The notes beneath the pieces were generated by a model. It was not told where the DNA came from and did no database searches. It saw nothing but the letters and a program-made list of their open reading frames with translations. Positions 1 to 6,214 of a DNA stretch of 10,282 nucleotides are shown piece after piece (the stretch's first letter is position 1; each line of letters begins with the position of its first letter). Source of the DNA: Verrucomicrobiota bacterium (GTDB lineage Bacteria > Verrucomicrobiota > Verrucomicrobiia > Limisphaerales > UBA9464); the NCBI GenBank assembly GCA_025354845.1, contig JANXMD010000431.1:1-10282 (forward strand), read 5' to 3'. The translations under genes and the position numbers were made by a program.

Positions 1-39
1 GACCATCAGCGCCCGCTGCATGTAGGCTTCAGTGAACAT
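1..39 (-). CDS. znuB: Zinc/manganese ABC transporter permease (ZnuB-type), N-terminal 13 codons only
   Basis: Only the first 13 codons lie inside the window; on the minus strand they read MFTEAYMQRALMV. The 'F(T/E)xxxMQRAL' opening is typical of the cytoplasmic start of ABC-3 family permeases (ZnuB, MntB, TroC), which form the membrane channel of zinc or manganese importers. The start ATG (39-37) lies inside the last codons of the ATPase gene, an 11-base overlap in another frame, which is usual for translationally coupled subunits. No Shine-Dalgarno site is visible. A second ATG (21-19) is possible. The call rests on this short peptide plus its position behind a znuA-znuC pair, so the family is likely but the metal is inferred from the neighbours. 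Confidence 0.6.
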   Translation of the reverse strand, partial: MFTEAYMQRALMV

Positions 40-817
40 GGTGGTGCCCGGGCGGGTGATCGTGGTGGTAGGGGGTCACGTGAATCCCGTAAGCCTGACG
101 CAGGGAGTCTGCGTTCATGACTTCCTCCGGCGTTCCCTCGCAGCACACCACGCCGTTGAGCGCGTAGACCCGGGTGGCATGGCGATAGACCATCGACAGA
201 TCGTGGGAGACCAGCACCACGGTGAGTTTCAGTTTTTCGTGGATGGCAGTGATGAGCTCGTAGAAGGAGCGTTCTCCCGGCGTGTCCACGCCCGCGGTGG
301 GCTCGTCGAGCAGCAGCAGCTCCGGCTTGGTAAGCAGGGCGAAGGCGATGAGTACGCGCTGCAACTGGCCGCCGCTCAATCCGGCGATGGGGCGGTCGAA
401 CAGCGGCTCGACCCCGGCATCGGCGAGCGCTCCACGAAGTTGCGCGTCGGTCGTGCGGTGACCCTGCCACATCCAGCCCTGGGCGGCCTGGAGTCGAAGC
501 GACAGGAACTCCCGGACGCTCAGAATAAAATTTCGATCCAACTGGAGGCGCTGGGGCACGTAGGCCACGCGGCGGAGCACGGGGCGTCCCACCGTTTCAC
601 CGAGCAGGCGGATCTCGCCCTCATCCGGCGTTGCGAGTCCGAGCATGCAGCGGAGCAGGGTGGTCTTGCCGGATCCGTTCGGGCCAATGATCGCCACAAT
701 GGCCCCGCGGGGCACGTGAAGGTCGACCCCGCACAACACCGGCGTGTCGCCGAGTCGGAGCTTCAGCCCCCGAACCTCGACGGCAAGGCCAGCGCGATGG
801 AAACGGATTTCGGCCAT
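29..817 (-). CDS. znuC: Zinc ABC transporter ATP-binding protein (ZnuC-like)
   Basis: A 262-residue ABC ATPase that would power metal import on the inner face of the cytoplasmic membrane. Visible motifs: Walker A GPNGSGKT (45-52), Q-loop glutamine in VPQR (Q89), signature LSGGQ (147-151), Walker B LLLLDEP (167-173, E172 catalytic) and the switch histidine in SHD (H205). The last 12 residues hold seven histidines, a tail often seen in zinc-family ATPases and able to bind metal. The start ATG lies 4 bases after the znuA stop codon and the end overlaps the permease start, so the three genes form one minus-strand operon. Homologues for manganese or iron look alike at this level. Zinc is preferred because of the His-rich tail and the His-rich loop in the neighbouring binding protein. 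The import role is well supported; the exact metal is inferred. Confidence 0.88.
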   Translation of the reverse strand: MAEIRFHRAGLAVEVRGLKLRLGDTPVLCGVDLHVPRGAIVAIIGPNGSGKTTLLRCMLGLATPDEGEIRLLGETVGRPVLRRVAYVPQRLQLDRNFILSVREFLSLRLQAAQGWMWQGHRTTDAQLRGALADAGVEPLFDRPIAGLSGGQLQRVLIAFALLTKPELLLLDEPTAGVDTPGERSFYELITAIHEKLKLTVVLVSHDLSMVYRHATRVYALNGVVCCEGTPEEVMNADSLRQAYGIHVTPYHHDHPPGHHHVH

Positions 818-821
818 GGGA

Positions 822-1811
822 TCAGCGTAAGACCTTGCGCAAGATTTCGAGGTTGCGGCGCATTCCGTCCTCGTACGCGGTCGGGGTCAACGGGCCGGTC
901 TCCAGGACTTCCAGTTCGGCGACGGGAATCGATAGATCCGCGGCAAGCTGTCGCGCGAGACGGGGATTGAATTGGGTTTCGGTAAAGATCACCCGGACCT
1001 TGCGGTCGCGAATCACTTTCATCAGCGCGGCCAGATGACGCGGGCTCGGGCTGTTTCCGGGGATCTCCTCCACGACCCCGACCAGATCCAGTGAGTAGCG
1101 GCGGCAGAAATACGGGAAGGCGTCGTGAAAGGTCACCACGGGCCGGCCCGACCAATCACGCGTGGAATCGCGCAGCGCGTTGTCGAGTTGGGTCAGCCGT
1201 TCCAGGTAGGCCGTGGCGTTGGTTCGATAGGCGGCGGCGTTGGCCGGATCGGCCGTCTCCAGTGCGTGCAGGATGTTGGTCACCGCATGACGCGCGAAGA
1301 CGGGATCAAGCCAAAGGTGTGGATTGGGTGCGCCGTCGTGATTCCGATCGTCATCGTGAGTGCGGGCCGCTGCGGTCTGCGGCGACGCGGAAAGGGTGGG
1401 GAGATCGCGGATCAAGGCCGATGGAGGCCATCCGGCGGAAACCTCGACTCGCGGGATGGCTCGTCGCGTGGCGTCCGCCTCCAGGGTCCGCTGCAGCCAA
1501 TGCTCCAGCGCCAGACCGTTCATCAGGAGGAGGTCCGCCGACTCGAGCCGCTTCAGATCGCGCGGACGGAACTGGAAGTCGTGCGGGCCGGTGTCGGCAG
1601 GGAGAAGATTCTCCACCGTGGCGCGCCCGCCCGCCACCGCCGCCGTCCAGGAGTAGATCGGCGAAATGGTCGTCAGCACCCGGAGGGGCCGGGTGCGTGG
1701 AGTCTCGAGCCGGGCCGGCTCGGCGGCTTGCGGCATGGTCGCGGACAACCACCACCATCCCGCAAGGAACCGCAGCAGAACCCACCCTCTCGGATTGCAA
1801 ATGAATTGCAT
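822..1811 (-). CDS. znuA: Periplasmic zinc-binding protein of ABC importer (ZnuA/TroA family)
   Basis: A cluster A-I metal-binding protein that captures the metal and delivers it to the permease. From the ATG at 1811 it has 329 residues: a signal peptide (hydrophobic core with three tryptophans, likely cleaved after an AxA-like site near residues 26-30), then two lobes. The three expected histidine ligands are visible: H77 in GPHDF, H165 in NPHLW and H229 in TFHDAF. The fourth ligand is probably an acidic residue near E300-E304. A short His/Asp-rich loop (about 150-160, THDDDRNHDG) sits where zinc-specific family members carry their long His loop, but is much shorter than in E. coli ZnuA. The frame stays open up to a GTG at 1832, but that codon lies inside a terminator stem. 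The ATG at 1811 has GGA six bases upstream and gives a normal signal peptide, so it is preferred; an ATG at 1817 is also possible. Confidence 0.88.
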   Translation of the reverse strand: MQFICNPRGWVLLRFLAGWWWLSATMPQAAEPARLETPRTRPLRVLTTISPIYSWTAAVAGGRATVENLLPADTGPHDFQFRPRDLKRLESADLLLMNGLALEHWLQRTLEADATRRAIPRVEVSAGWPPSALIRDLPTLSASPQTAAARTHDDDRNHDGAPNPHLWLDPVFARHAVTNILHALETADPANAAAYRTNATAYLERLTQLDNALRDSTRDWSGRPVVTFHDAFPYFCRRYSLDLVGVVEEIPGNSPSPRHLAALMKVIRDRKVRVIFTETQFNPRLARQLAADLSIPVAELEVLETGPLTPTAYEDGMRRNLEILRKVLR

Positions 1812-1820
1812 TAACATTCC

Positions 1821-1848
1821 AAGAAAAAACACCGGCCGAAGCCGGTGT
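1821..1848 (-). terminator. Rho-independent terminator after rpsR
   Basis: Read on the minus strand, an 8-bp perfect GC-rich stem (ACACCGGC / GCCGGTGT, 1848-1829) closes a TTCG tetraloop, a very stable RNA loop. Its 3' arm runs straight into a tract of T with one C (down to 1821). It begins 14 bases after the rpsR stop codon and ends 9 bases before the chosen znuA start. It should end the ribosomal-protein transcript, and makes znuA dependent on readthrough or on a promoter of its own. Confidence 0.88.
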
Positions 1849-1862
1849 GGTTGCCTCTGGCG

Positions 1863-2111
1863 TTACTTCATCAGCAGCATCTGGCGGGCCCGCTTGATGG
1901 CGGTGGCCAGACGGCGCTGATAGTGCGCGGGCAGCCCGGTGTACTTCCGGGGGAGGATGCGTCCGTTTTCAGTCACGAACTGCTTGAGCAGGGTGACGTT
2001 CTTGTAATCGATCGCATCGACAGTGAAGTCCACCTTGGGCTTCGGACGTGGGGTCCGGCTGCCTGTACTGCGGCGCTTCTTCTTTTCGTCGGCTTTGGTC
2101 TTGCGAGGCAT
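1863..2111 (-). CDS. rpsR: Small ribosomal subunit protein bS18, cysteine-free
   Basis: An 82-residue bS18, a 30S platform protein that pairs with bS6 and contacts 16S rRNA. The diagnostic C-terminal half is clear: [19 protein letters not shown] (34-52), then LPRKYTGL and [13 protein letters not shown], which is near-identical in pattern to bacterial S18. The N-terminus is a lysine/arginine-rich tail. The position where many S18 proteins have a Cys, or a zinc-binding Cys pair, just before the 'FT' element reads KVDFT, and the whole protein has no cysteine. It starts 6 bases after the rpmG stop codon with no Shine-Dalgarno site, so translation is probably coupled to rpmG. It is not beside rpsF, ssb or rplI, the usual partners of the housekeeping gene; the rpmG-rpsR pairing resembles zinc-regulated alternative ribosomal-protein operons. 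Identity is certain; whether it is the main or an alternative copy cannot be told here. Confidence 0.95.
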   Translation of the reverse strand: MPRKTKADEKKKRRSTGSRTPRPKPKVDFTVDAIDYKNVTLLKQFVTENGRILPRKYTGLPAHYQRRLATAIKRARQMLLMK

Positions 2112-2117
2112 GGTGGC

Positions 2118-2285
2118 TTACTTGATTTCGCGGTGCAGAGTGTGACGGCGGAGGGCGGGATTATACTTCTTCTTCTCCACCTTCTCGGTCTGCAGCTTCT
2201 TGTTGCGTGACGTCTGATAGCGGCTGGGGGACTTGCCCTCCTTGCGCGCTTCGGTGCACTCGATGGTTACGATTTCCCGGGGCAT
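2118..2285 (-). CDS. rpmG: Large ribosomal subunit protein bL33, zinc-ribbon cysteines mostly lost
   Basis: A 55-residue protein reading [18 protein letters not shown] at the start, [17 protein letters not shown] in the middle and [11 protein letters not shown] at the end. This is the bL33 pattern (ECTEc...TxKNk...LExkKYcPxcrkHTxHkE). In zinc-binding bL33 four cysteines form two CxxC pairs. Here only the first (C10) remains: the second is alanine (TEA) and the C-terminal pair is replaced by N and L in YNPALRRH. It is therefore the zinc-free (C-minus) type. The start ATG (2285-2283) is preceded by an AT-rich leader without a Shine-Dalgarno site. It lies 51 bases after the dksA-like gene and 6 bases before rpsR, with which it is surely co-transcribed. 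Identity is secure. Confidence 0.94.
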   Translation of the reverse strand: MPREIVTIECTEARKEGKSPSRYQTSRNKKLQTEKVEKKKYNPALRRHTLHREIK

Positions 2286-2289
2286 AAAC

Positions 2290-2309
2290 TAAAAGTTAAA
2301 AGTGAAAGT
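2290..2309 (+). repeat. Short tandem repeat (TAAAAGT)x2 plus degenerate third copy
   Basis: On the plus strand two exact 7-base units TAAAAGT (2290-2296, 2297-2303) are followed by GAAAGT (2304-2309). It occupies the AT-rich leader immediately upstream of the minus-strand rpmG start, where it reads ACTTTTAACTTTTA. It may serve as an unstructured A/T-rich leader that helps initiation without a Shine-Dalgarno site, but that role is a guess. Confidence 0.5.
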
Positions 2310-2336
2310 CGGTCGTTTTGGCGACAAAGGGAAGGG

Positions 2337-2999
2337 TTAATCCTTGTCCTTGGAGGCGGGCTTTTCGTCTGGCTCGTCGTCGCCGTCGTCGCCATCCGGT
2401 CCGCCGGCGGCGTCCACAGTGCCCAACTGGCCGAGGCGGCGCTGCTTGAGGGCGCCCTCGCGCTCGAGTTGGGCCTGGGCTTCCACGGTAAAGCGGGCCC
2501 AGGGAATGGCCTCAAGACGGGCCTTGGGGATCGGCTTGGTGGTCAGTTCGCAGATCCCGTAGGTGTTCTTTTCGATGCGCTTCAGGGCTTCTTCGATCTC
2601 GTAGATCGCGTCCTGATCGGACGACAGCAGGCTGAGCGCGAAATCACGGTCAAAATTGTCGGTTCCGGAATCTCCCATGTGGAGGCTGTAGCTCTCCATC
2701 TCGGCCTGGGATTCCTTGGCCAGACCGCTCATCTGATCGCGAAGACGGGCATGGAGATCCAGCAAGTTCTGGTAGAACTTCTGCCACTCGAGTTTCACCT
2801 TGGTCACTGGTGTCCATCCTGGGGCACCGGCCTTGGCATACTTTGCCATGGGGCGACCCAAAATCGACGCAGCACTAGCGGATCCGACGGTCTTGCCGCG
2901 GACTGGGGCTTTTGGTGCCGGCTTTTTGGCCGAATTCTTGTTTGAACTCACGGAACGAAACGTGATTCGAGCGTTGGATCCTTCGTGTGTCCACTCCAT
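2337..2999 (-). CDS. DksA/TraR-family RNA polymerase-binding regulator with degenerate zinc finger
   Basis: A DksA/TraR-family protein, 220 residues from the ATG at 2999. DksA enters the RNA polymerase secondary channel and, with ppGpp, retunes transcription. Layout: a Lys/Ala/Pro-rich basic N-terminus (about 20-50), a predicted coiled coil (64-102), the tip motif DNFDR (D114 and D117 match the DxxDR of E. coli DksA), a second helix (DFALSLLSSDQDAIYEIEEA), the degenerate finger (147-174) and a low-complexity acidic tail rich in D, E and K. Aligned to the four-cysteine finger of E. coli DksA, only the first ligand survives (C150); the others read T153, T171 and A174. The fold is probably held without zinc, as in zinc-independent DksA2 of Pseudomonas. 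The start is uncertain: GTG at 3062 (241 aa), ATG at 2999 and GTG at 2951 (204 aa) are all possible, and none has a good Shine-Dalgarno site; residues before 2951 look poorly coding. It is divergent from the NtrC-type gene and leads the minus-strand cluster. Confidence 0.85.
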   Translation of the reverse strand: MEWTHEGSNARITFRSVSSNKNSAKKPAPKAPVRGKTVGSASAASILGRPMAKYAKAGAPGWTPVTKVKLEWQKFYQNLLDLHARLRDQMSGLAKESQAEMESYSLHMGDSGTDNFDRDFALSLLSSDQDAIYEIEEALKRIEKNTYGICELTTKPIPKARLEAIPWARFTVEAQAQLEREGALKQRRLGQLGTVDAAGGPDGDDGDDEPDEKPASKDKD

Positions 3000-3174
3000 C
3001 GACTTCGATGGCGGGCAGGAACGAAGGCCGCGCAAAGTACCAAACGAACTTTCCAACGCCACAAAAATCTTTGGAAACCGGTGAATGAGTTGGAACGGGA
3101 GCCTTCCTCCGGACGCGGTTTCTCGGGTTCAGTTGGCATTCCGGCCGGGAAATCCTACTGTGTCCCCGCAACCG

Positions 3175-4656
3175 ATGGAAAAAATTCTACTGATCGATGA
3201 TGAGGCCGACGTGCAGTACTCGTTTCGGCGAATCTTCGACTCTCCGGATATCGAGTTGCACACCGCTTCCAGCGGCGAGGAGGGCTTGAGGCTGATCCCC
3301 ATTCTGCGGCCTGATCTGGTGATTACCGATCTCCGGATGGCGGGGTTGAACGGACTGGAGACGCTAAAGCGGATCCGTCAGCTCGATCCGAAGCTTCTGG
3401 TGCTGCTCATGACCGCTTACGGGACCACGCAGACCGCCATTGAGGCGATGAAGCTTGGCGCCTACGACTATCTGCTGAAGCCGTTCGATGTCCCGAAGTT
3501 GAAGGCGCTGGTGCAGGGTGCGCTGAAGGCGGCGCGCGACATGCGTCAGGCGGTGGTCGTGCAGCCGACTCTCGAGGCAGAGGACTATGACGCTGGCGTC
3601 ATCGGACGTAGCGAGCCGATGCAGGCGGTGTTCAAACTCATCGGCCAGACCGCAGCCGCCGAGGCGACCGTGTTGATCACCGGCGAGAGCGGCACTGGCA
3701 AGGAGTTGGTTGCCCGGGCAATCTACAATTACAGCCGCAGGGCGGATCGTCCTTTCCTGGCCATCAATTGCGCTGCGATTCCGGAGAATCTGCTGGAGAG
3801 CGAGCTGTTTGGCCATGAGAAAGGCTCATTCACCGGCGCGACGCAGCAGCGCATCGGAAAATTCGAGCAATGCCATGGCGGCACGCTGTTTTTGGATGAA
3901 ATTGGCGACATGAGCCCGACGACGCAGACCAAGATCCTGCGGGTTCTGCAGAACGGCACGCTCGAGCGCGTGGGCGGCAATGGGGTGATCCAGGTGGACG
4001 TCCGCGTCATCGCCGCAACCAACAAAAAGCTTGAGGAGGCGGTGGCCAATCGGCAGTTCCGCGAGGATCTCTTTTACCGGCTCAACGTGGTGCGCATCCA
4101 GCTGCCGCCGTTGCGTGAACGTCGCGACGACATCCGGCATCTGGTGGATTACTTCCTCCGCAAATTGGCTGGGCCGGGTGGCAAGCCCAAGCAGATCGGG
4201 CGTCCCGCGCTGCAGGTCATGGAGGCCTACCATTGGCCGGGCAATGTTCGTGAGCTCGAGAATGCCATCCAGCGGGCCATCGTGGTCTCGAAGGGGCAGG
4301 CCATCCTTCCCATCGACCTGCCGACCGAAGTGCTGGCGGGCACCCCAGTGACGGCGGCATCTCCCGGGGCCATCGTGGCGGCGGACAGTTCCCCCGGTGC
4401 AGCGGATCGACCTGCTGCCGTCGCGGCGCCAGCCACGGCGGACTTCACCGCGCTGGCTCAAGCGCTGTTCCGTCTCGCCAAGAACGATCCCAAGCTCAAG
4501 GTCATTCCGACGGTGGAGCGGGAGTTGGTGATCGAGGCGCTCAAGGAAACGGCGGGAAACCAGGTTCGCGCCGCACGTCTGCTCGGCATCACCCGCGCGA
4601 CCCTGCGCAAGCGCGTGGAAAAGTTTGGGATCCGCCAGGAACTCGACGTGCGTTGA
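3175..4656 (+). CDS. Sigma-54-dependent NtrC-family response regulator
   Basis: A 493-residue three-domain regulator. The receiver (1-120) has the acidic pocket D8/D9, phospho-acceptor D52 in VITDLRM, T80 and K102 (LKPF). The AAA+ domain (about 142-370) has Walker A GESGTGKE (170-177), the sigma-54-contacting L1 loop as GSFTGA (217-222, a common variant of GAFTGA), Walker B GGTLFLDE (235-242), ATN sensor, the arginine region RLNVVRIQLPPLRER and WPGNVRELEN (354-363). An Ala/Pro-rich linker (385-425) leads to a Fis-type helix-turn-helix (about 447-485, ending GITRATLRKRVEKFGI). It would activate sigma-54 promoters when phosphorylated by a sensor kinase, which is not in this window. The ATG at 3175 is chosen because the receiver begins there (MEKILLIDDE); the longer frame from 3085 adds 30 residues of unlikely sequence. 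The family is certain and the targets are unknown. Confidence 0.95.
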   Translation: MEKILLIDDEADVQYSFRRIFDSPDIELHTASSGEEGLRLIPILRPDLVITDLRMAGLNGLETLKRIRQLDPKLLVLLMTAYGTTQTAIEAMKLGAYDYLLKPFDVPKLKALVQGALKAARDMRQAVVVQPTLEAEDYDAGVIGRSEPMQAVFKLIGQTAAAEATVLITGESGTGKELVARAIYNYSRRADRPFLAINCAAIPENLLESELFGHEKGSFTGATQQRIGKFEQCHGGTLFLDEIGDMSPTTQTKILRVLQNGTLERVGGNGVIQVDVRVIAATNKKLEEAVANRQFREDLFYRLNVVRIQLPPLRERRDDIRHLVDYFLRKLAGPGGKPKQIGRPALQVMEAYHWPGNVRELENAIQRAIVVSKGQAILPIDLPTEVLAGTPVTAASPGAIVAADSSPGAADRPAAVAAPATADFTALAQALFRLAKNDPKLKVIPTVERELVIEALKETAGNQVRAARLLGITRATLRKRVEKFGIRQELDVR

Positions 4657-4680
4657 ACTGGACCCGGACCTTGCAGCCCG

Positions 4681-6114
4681 ATGGCCCTCCCCGTCCTCAG
4701 CGTGAATGCGATGCGGTCCTGGGAAGCGGCTACCTGGGACGCCGGGGTAGATCCCGGGACGGTAATTCAACGGGTGGGTGACCGTCTCGCCGCTGCACTG
4801 CTGGCCCGAACTGGCCCCCACGATCGACTCCTCCTGCTCGCTGGCAGCGGCCACAACGGCGATGATTTGCGGGCCGCGGTTCGCGGTCTCGGGGAGCGCG
4901 AGGTGCGCCTGCTTGAGATTTCGGATCCCGTCGCCGGCCTTCACGCTCTGGAGGCGCTCGCCACAGGGGGCTGGGAGCCGACTTGGTGTGTGGATGGACT
5001 GTTCGGCATCGGGTTGAACCGCGAATTGGACGCGGCGTGGATTCGATTCATCAACCGGGTCAATGCTTTCAACTGGCGCATGCTTTCGGTCGATGTTCCC
5101 TCCGGACTGGATGCCGATAGCGGATTACCGCGCGGGGCGGCGGTGCGTGCGGATTGGACTCTGACCGTGGGGGCTCCGAAGCAGGGACTTCTCTCCGCCT
5201 CGGCCTGGGATTTTGTTGGCCGGCTCGATGTCCTGACGCAGGTGGGATTGTCCGAGGCCTTCCTGAGGACGTTGTGCTCTTCCGGAGTGGATGCGGACTT
5301 GCGCTGGGTGGAGGCGGAGGCGTTTGAGGGGTTCCCGCCGCGCCGGCGCGTGGCGTCTCACAAGGGAACCTACGGGCATCTGGTGATCGCGGCTGGCTCC
5401 CTTGGCTATCACGGTGCGGCGGTGTTGGCGGCCCGTGCAGCGTCGTCGGCCCGCCCTGGTCTGGTCACCGTTCTGACCACTCCGGAAGCCTATCCACCGG
5501 TCGCGTCCCAGTTGGCTTCGGCGATGGTTCGGCCCTGGAACGGCGGCGAAGCGCTCCCGAAATCGGCCACGGCATTGCTCATCGGCCCCGGTCTCGCTGG
5601 CATCGATGTCAGCGACACACATCGCAGCGCCGTGGCGCGGTGGTGGAGGGAATGGCCGGGCGCGGTCGTGGCGGATGCTTCCGCGCTGGATTGGATTCGC
5701 CACGTAACCGTCATGCCGGAAGTCGGTCTGCGGGTGATCACGCCGCATCCCGGAGAGGCGGCGCGATGGCTCGGGACGACAACGGCCGAGGTGACTGCGG
5801 ATCGAACTGGCAGCTTGCGGCGCCTCGTGGCTTCCGGTGCGTGGGTGGTGCTAAAAGGACACCAGACGCGCGTGGGTCGGACGGGCTCGTTGCAGTGGAT
5901 TCATTCGACCGGCAATCCCGGTCTGGCCCAGGGAGGAACGGGCGACGTGCTGGCAGGCTTCCTCGGTGGATTGATCGCCCAGGAGGGACTGCGATCGGAC
6001 TCGGAACGGTTGATCTCGTATGCAATTTGGGAGCACGGTGCGGCGGCGGACCGGTTGGAGGCTCGGTGCCGGAATTGGAGCAGCGAGACACTGGCTGCTG
6101 AAATTGGCCGGTAA
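4681..6114 (+). CDS. nnrD: Bifunctional NAD(P)H-hydrate epimerase / ADP- or ATP-dependent dehydratase
   Basis: A 477-residue fusion of YjeF_N (epimerase) and carbohydrate-kinase-like dehydratase domains. The pair repairs NADHX and NADPHX, damaged hydrated forms of NAD(P)H, in the cytoplasm. The dehydratase half (about 220-477) is well preserved: HKGTYGHLVIAAGS (227-240), GPGL (302-305), ITPHPGEA (353-360), KGH (392-394) and NPGLAQGGTGDVLAG (412-426) with catalytic Asp422. The epimerase half keeps VDGLFGIGL (104-112) and SVDVPSGLDAD (136-146), but the usual G-x-G-N-N-G-G-D loop reads GSGHNGDD (55-62) and the usual MENAG region reads VIQRVG (28-33). The start lies 24 bases after the regulator's stop codon, so the two may be co-transcribed; no clear Shine-Dalgarno site is visible. 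The length fits the fused family, slightly short. Dehydratase function is very likely and epimerase activity is uncertain. Confidence 0.93.
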   Translation: MALPVLSVNAMRSWEAATWDAGVDPGTVIQRVGDRLAAALLARTGPHDRLLLLAGSGHNGDDLRAAVRGLGEREVRLLEISDPVAGLHALEALATGGWEPTWCVDGLFGIGLNRELDAAWIRFINRVNAFNWRMLSVDVPSGLDADSGLPRGAAVRADWTLTVGAPKQGLLSASAWDFVGRLDVLTQVGLSEAFLRTLCSSGVDADLRWVEAEAFEGFPPRRRVASHKGTYGHLVIAAGSLGYHGAAVLAARAASSARPGLVTVLTTPEAYPPVASQLASAMVRPWNGGEALPKSATALLIGPGLAGIDVSDTHRSAVARWWREWPGAVVADASALDWIRHVTVMPEVGLRVITPHPGEAARWLGTTTAEVTADRTGSLRRLVASGAWVVLKGHQTRVGRTGSLQWIHSTGNPGLAQGGTGDVLAGFLGGLIAQEGLRSDSERLISYAIWEHGAAADRLEARCRNWSSETLAAEIGR

Positions 6115-6214
6115 ACCGGACGGTGCGAATGCCGTACCGCGGGACACAGCGCCTGTTTTTCTTCGCAATTCGCCTTTTACTGAGACAAAGGCTTCCTAGG
6201 ATCCACGCCGTTAC

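Noticed and set aside
1091..1814. Long plus-strand open frames opposite znuA (237 and 229 codons)
   Set aside because: They are antisense to a gene with clear metal-ligand motifs, have Arg/Pro/Gly-rich low-information translations and match no family; they are shadows of GC-rich coding DNA.
2312..2325. GTCG/CGAC hairpin after the dksA-like gene as a terminator
   Set aside because: A 4-bp stem is too weak and the following T-rich stretch is interrupted; co-transcription with rpmG stays possible.
3133..3152. TTGGCA-like sequence upstream of the NtrC-type gene as a sigma-54 promoter
   Set aside because: The -12 position at the required spacing reads GG instead of GC and the TTGC element is missing.
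3826..4944. 372-codon minus-strand frame opposite the NtrC-type gene
   Set aside because: It is antisense to an unmistakable AAA+ regulator and spans two real genes; no domain is recognisable.
6109..6120. CCGGTAAACCGG inverted repeat over the nnrD stop codon as a terminator
   Set aside because: The stem is only 4-5 bp with almost no loop and there is no T tract after it.
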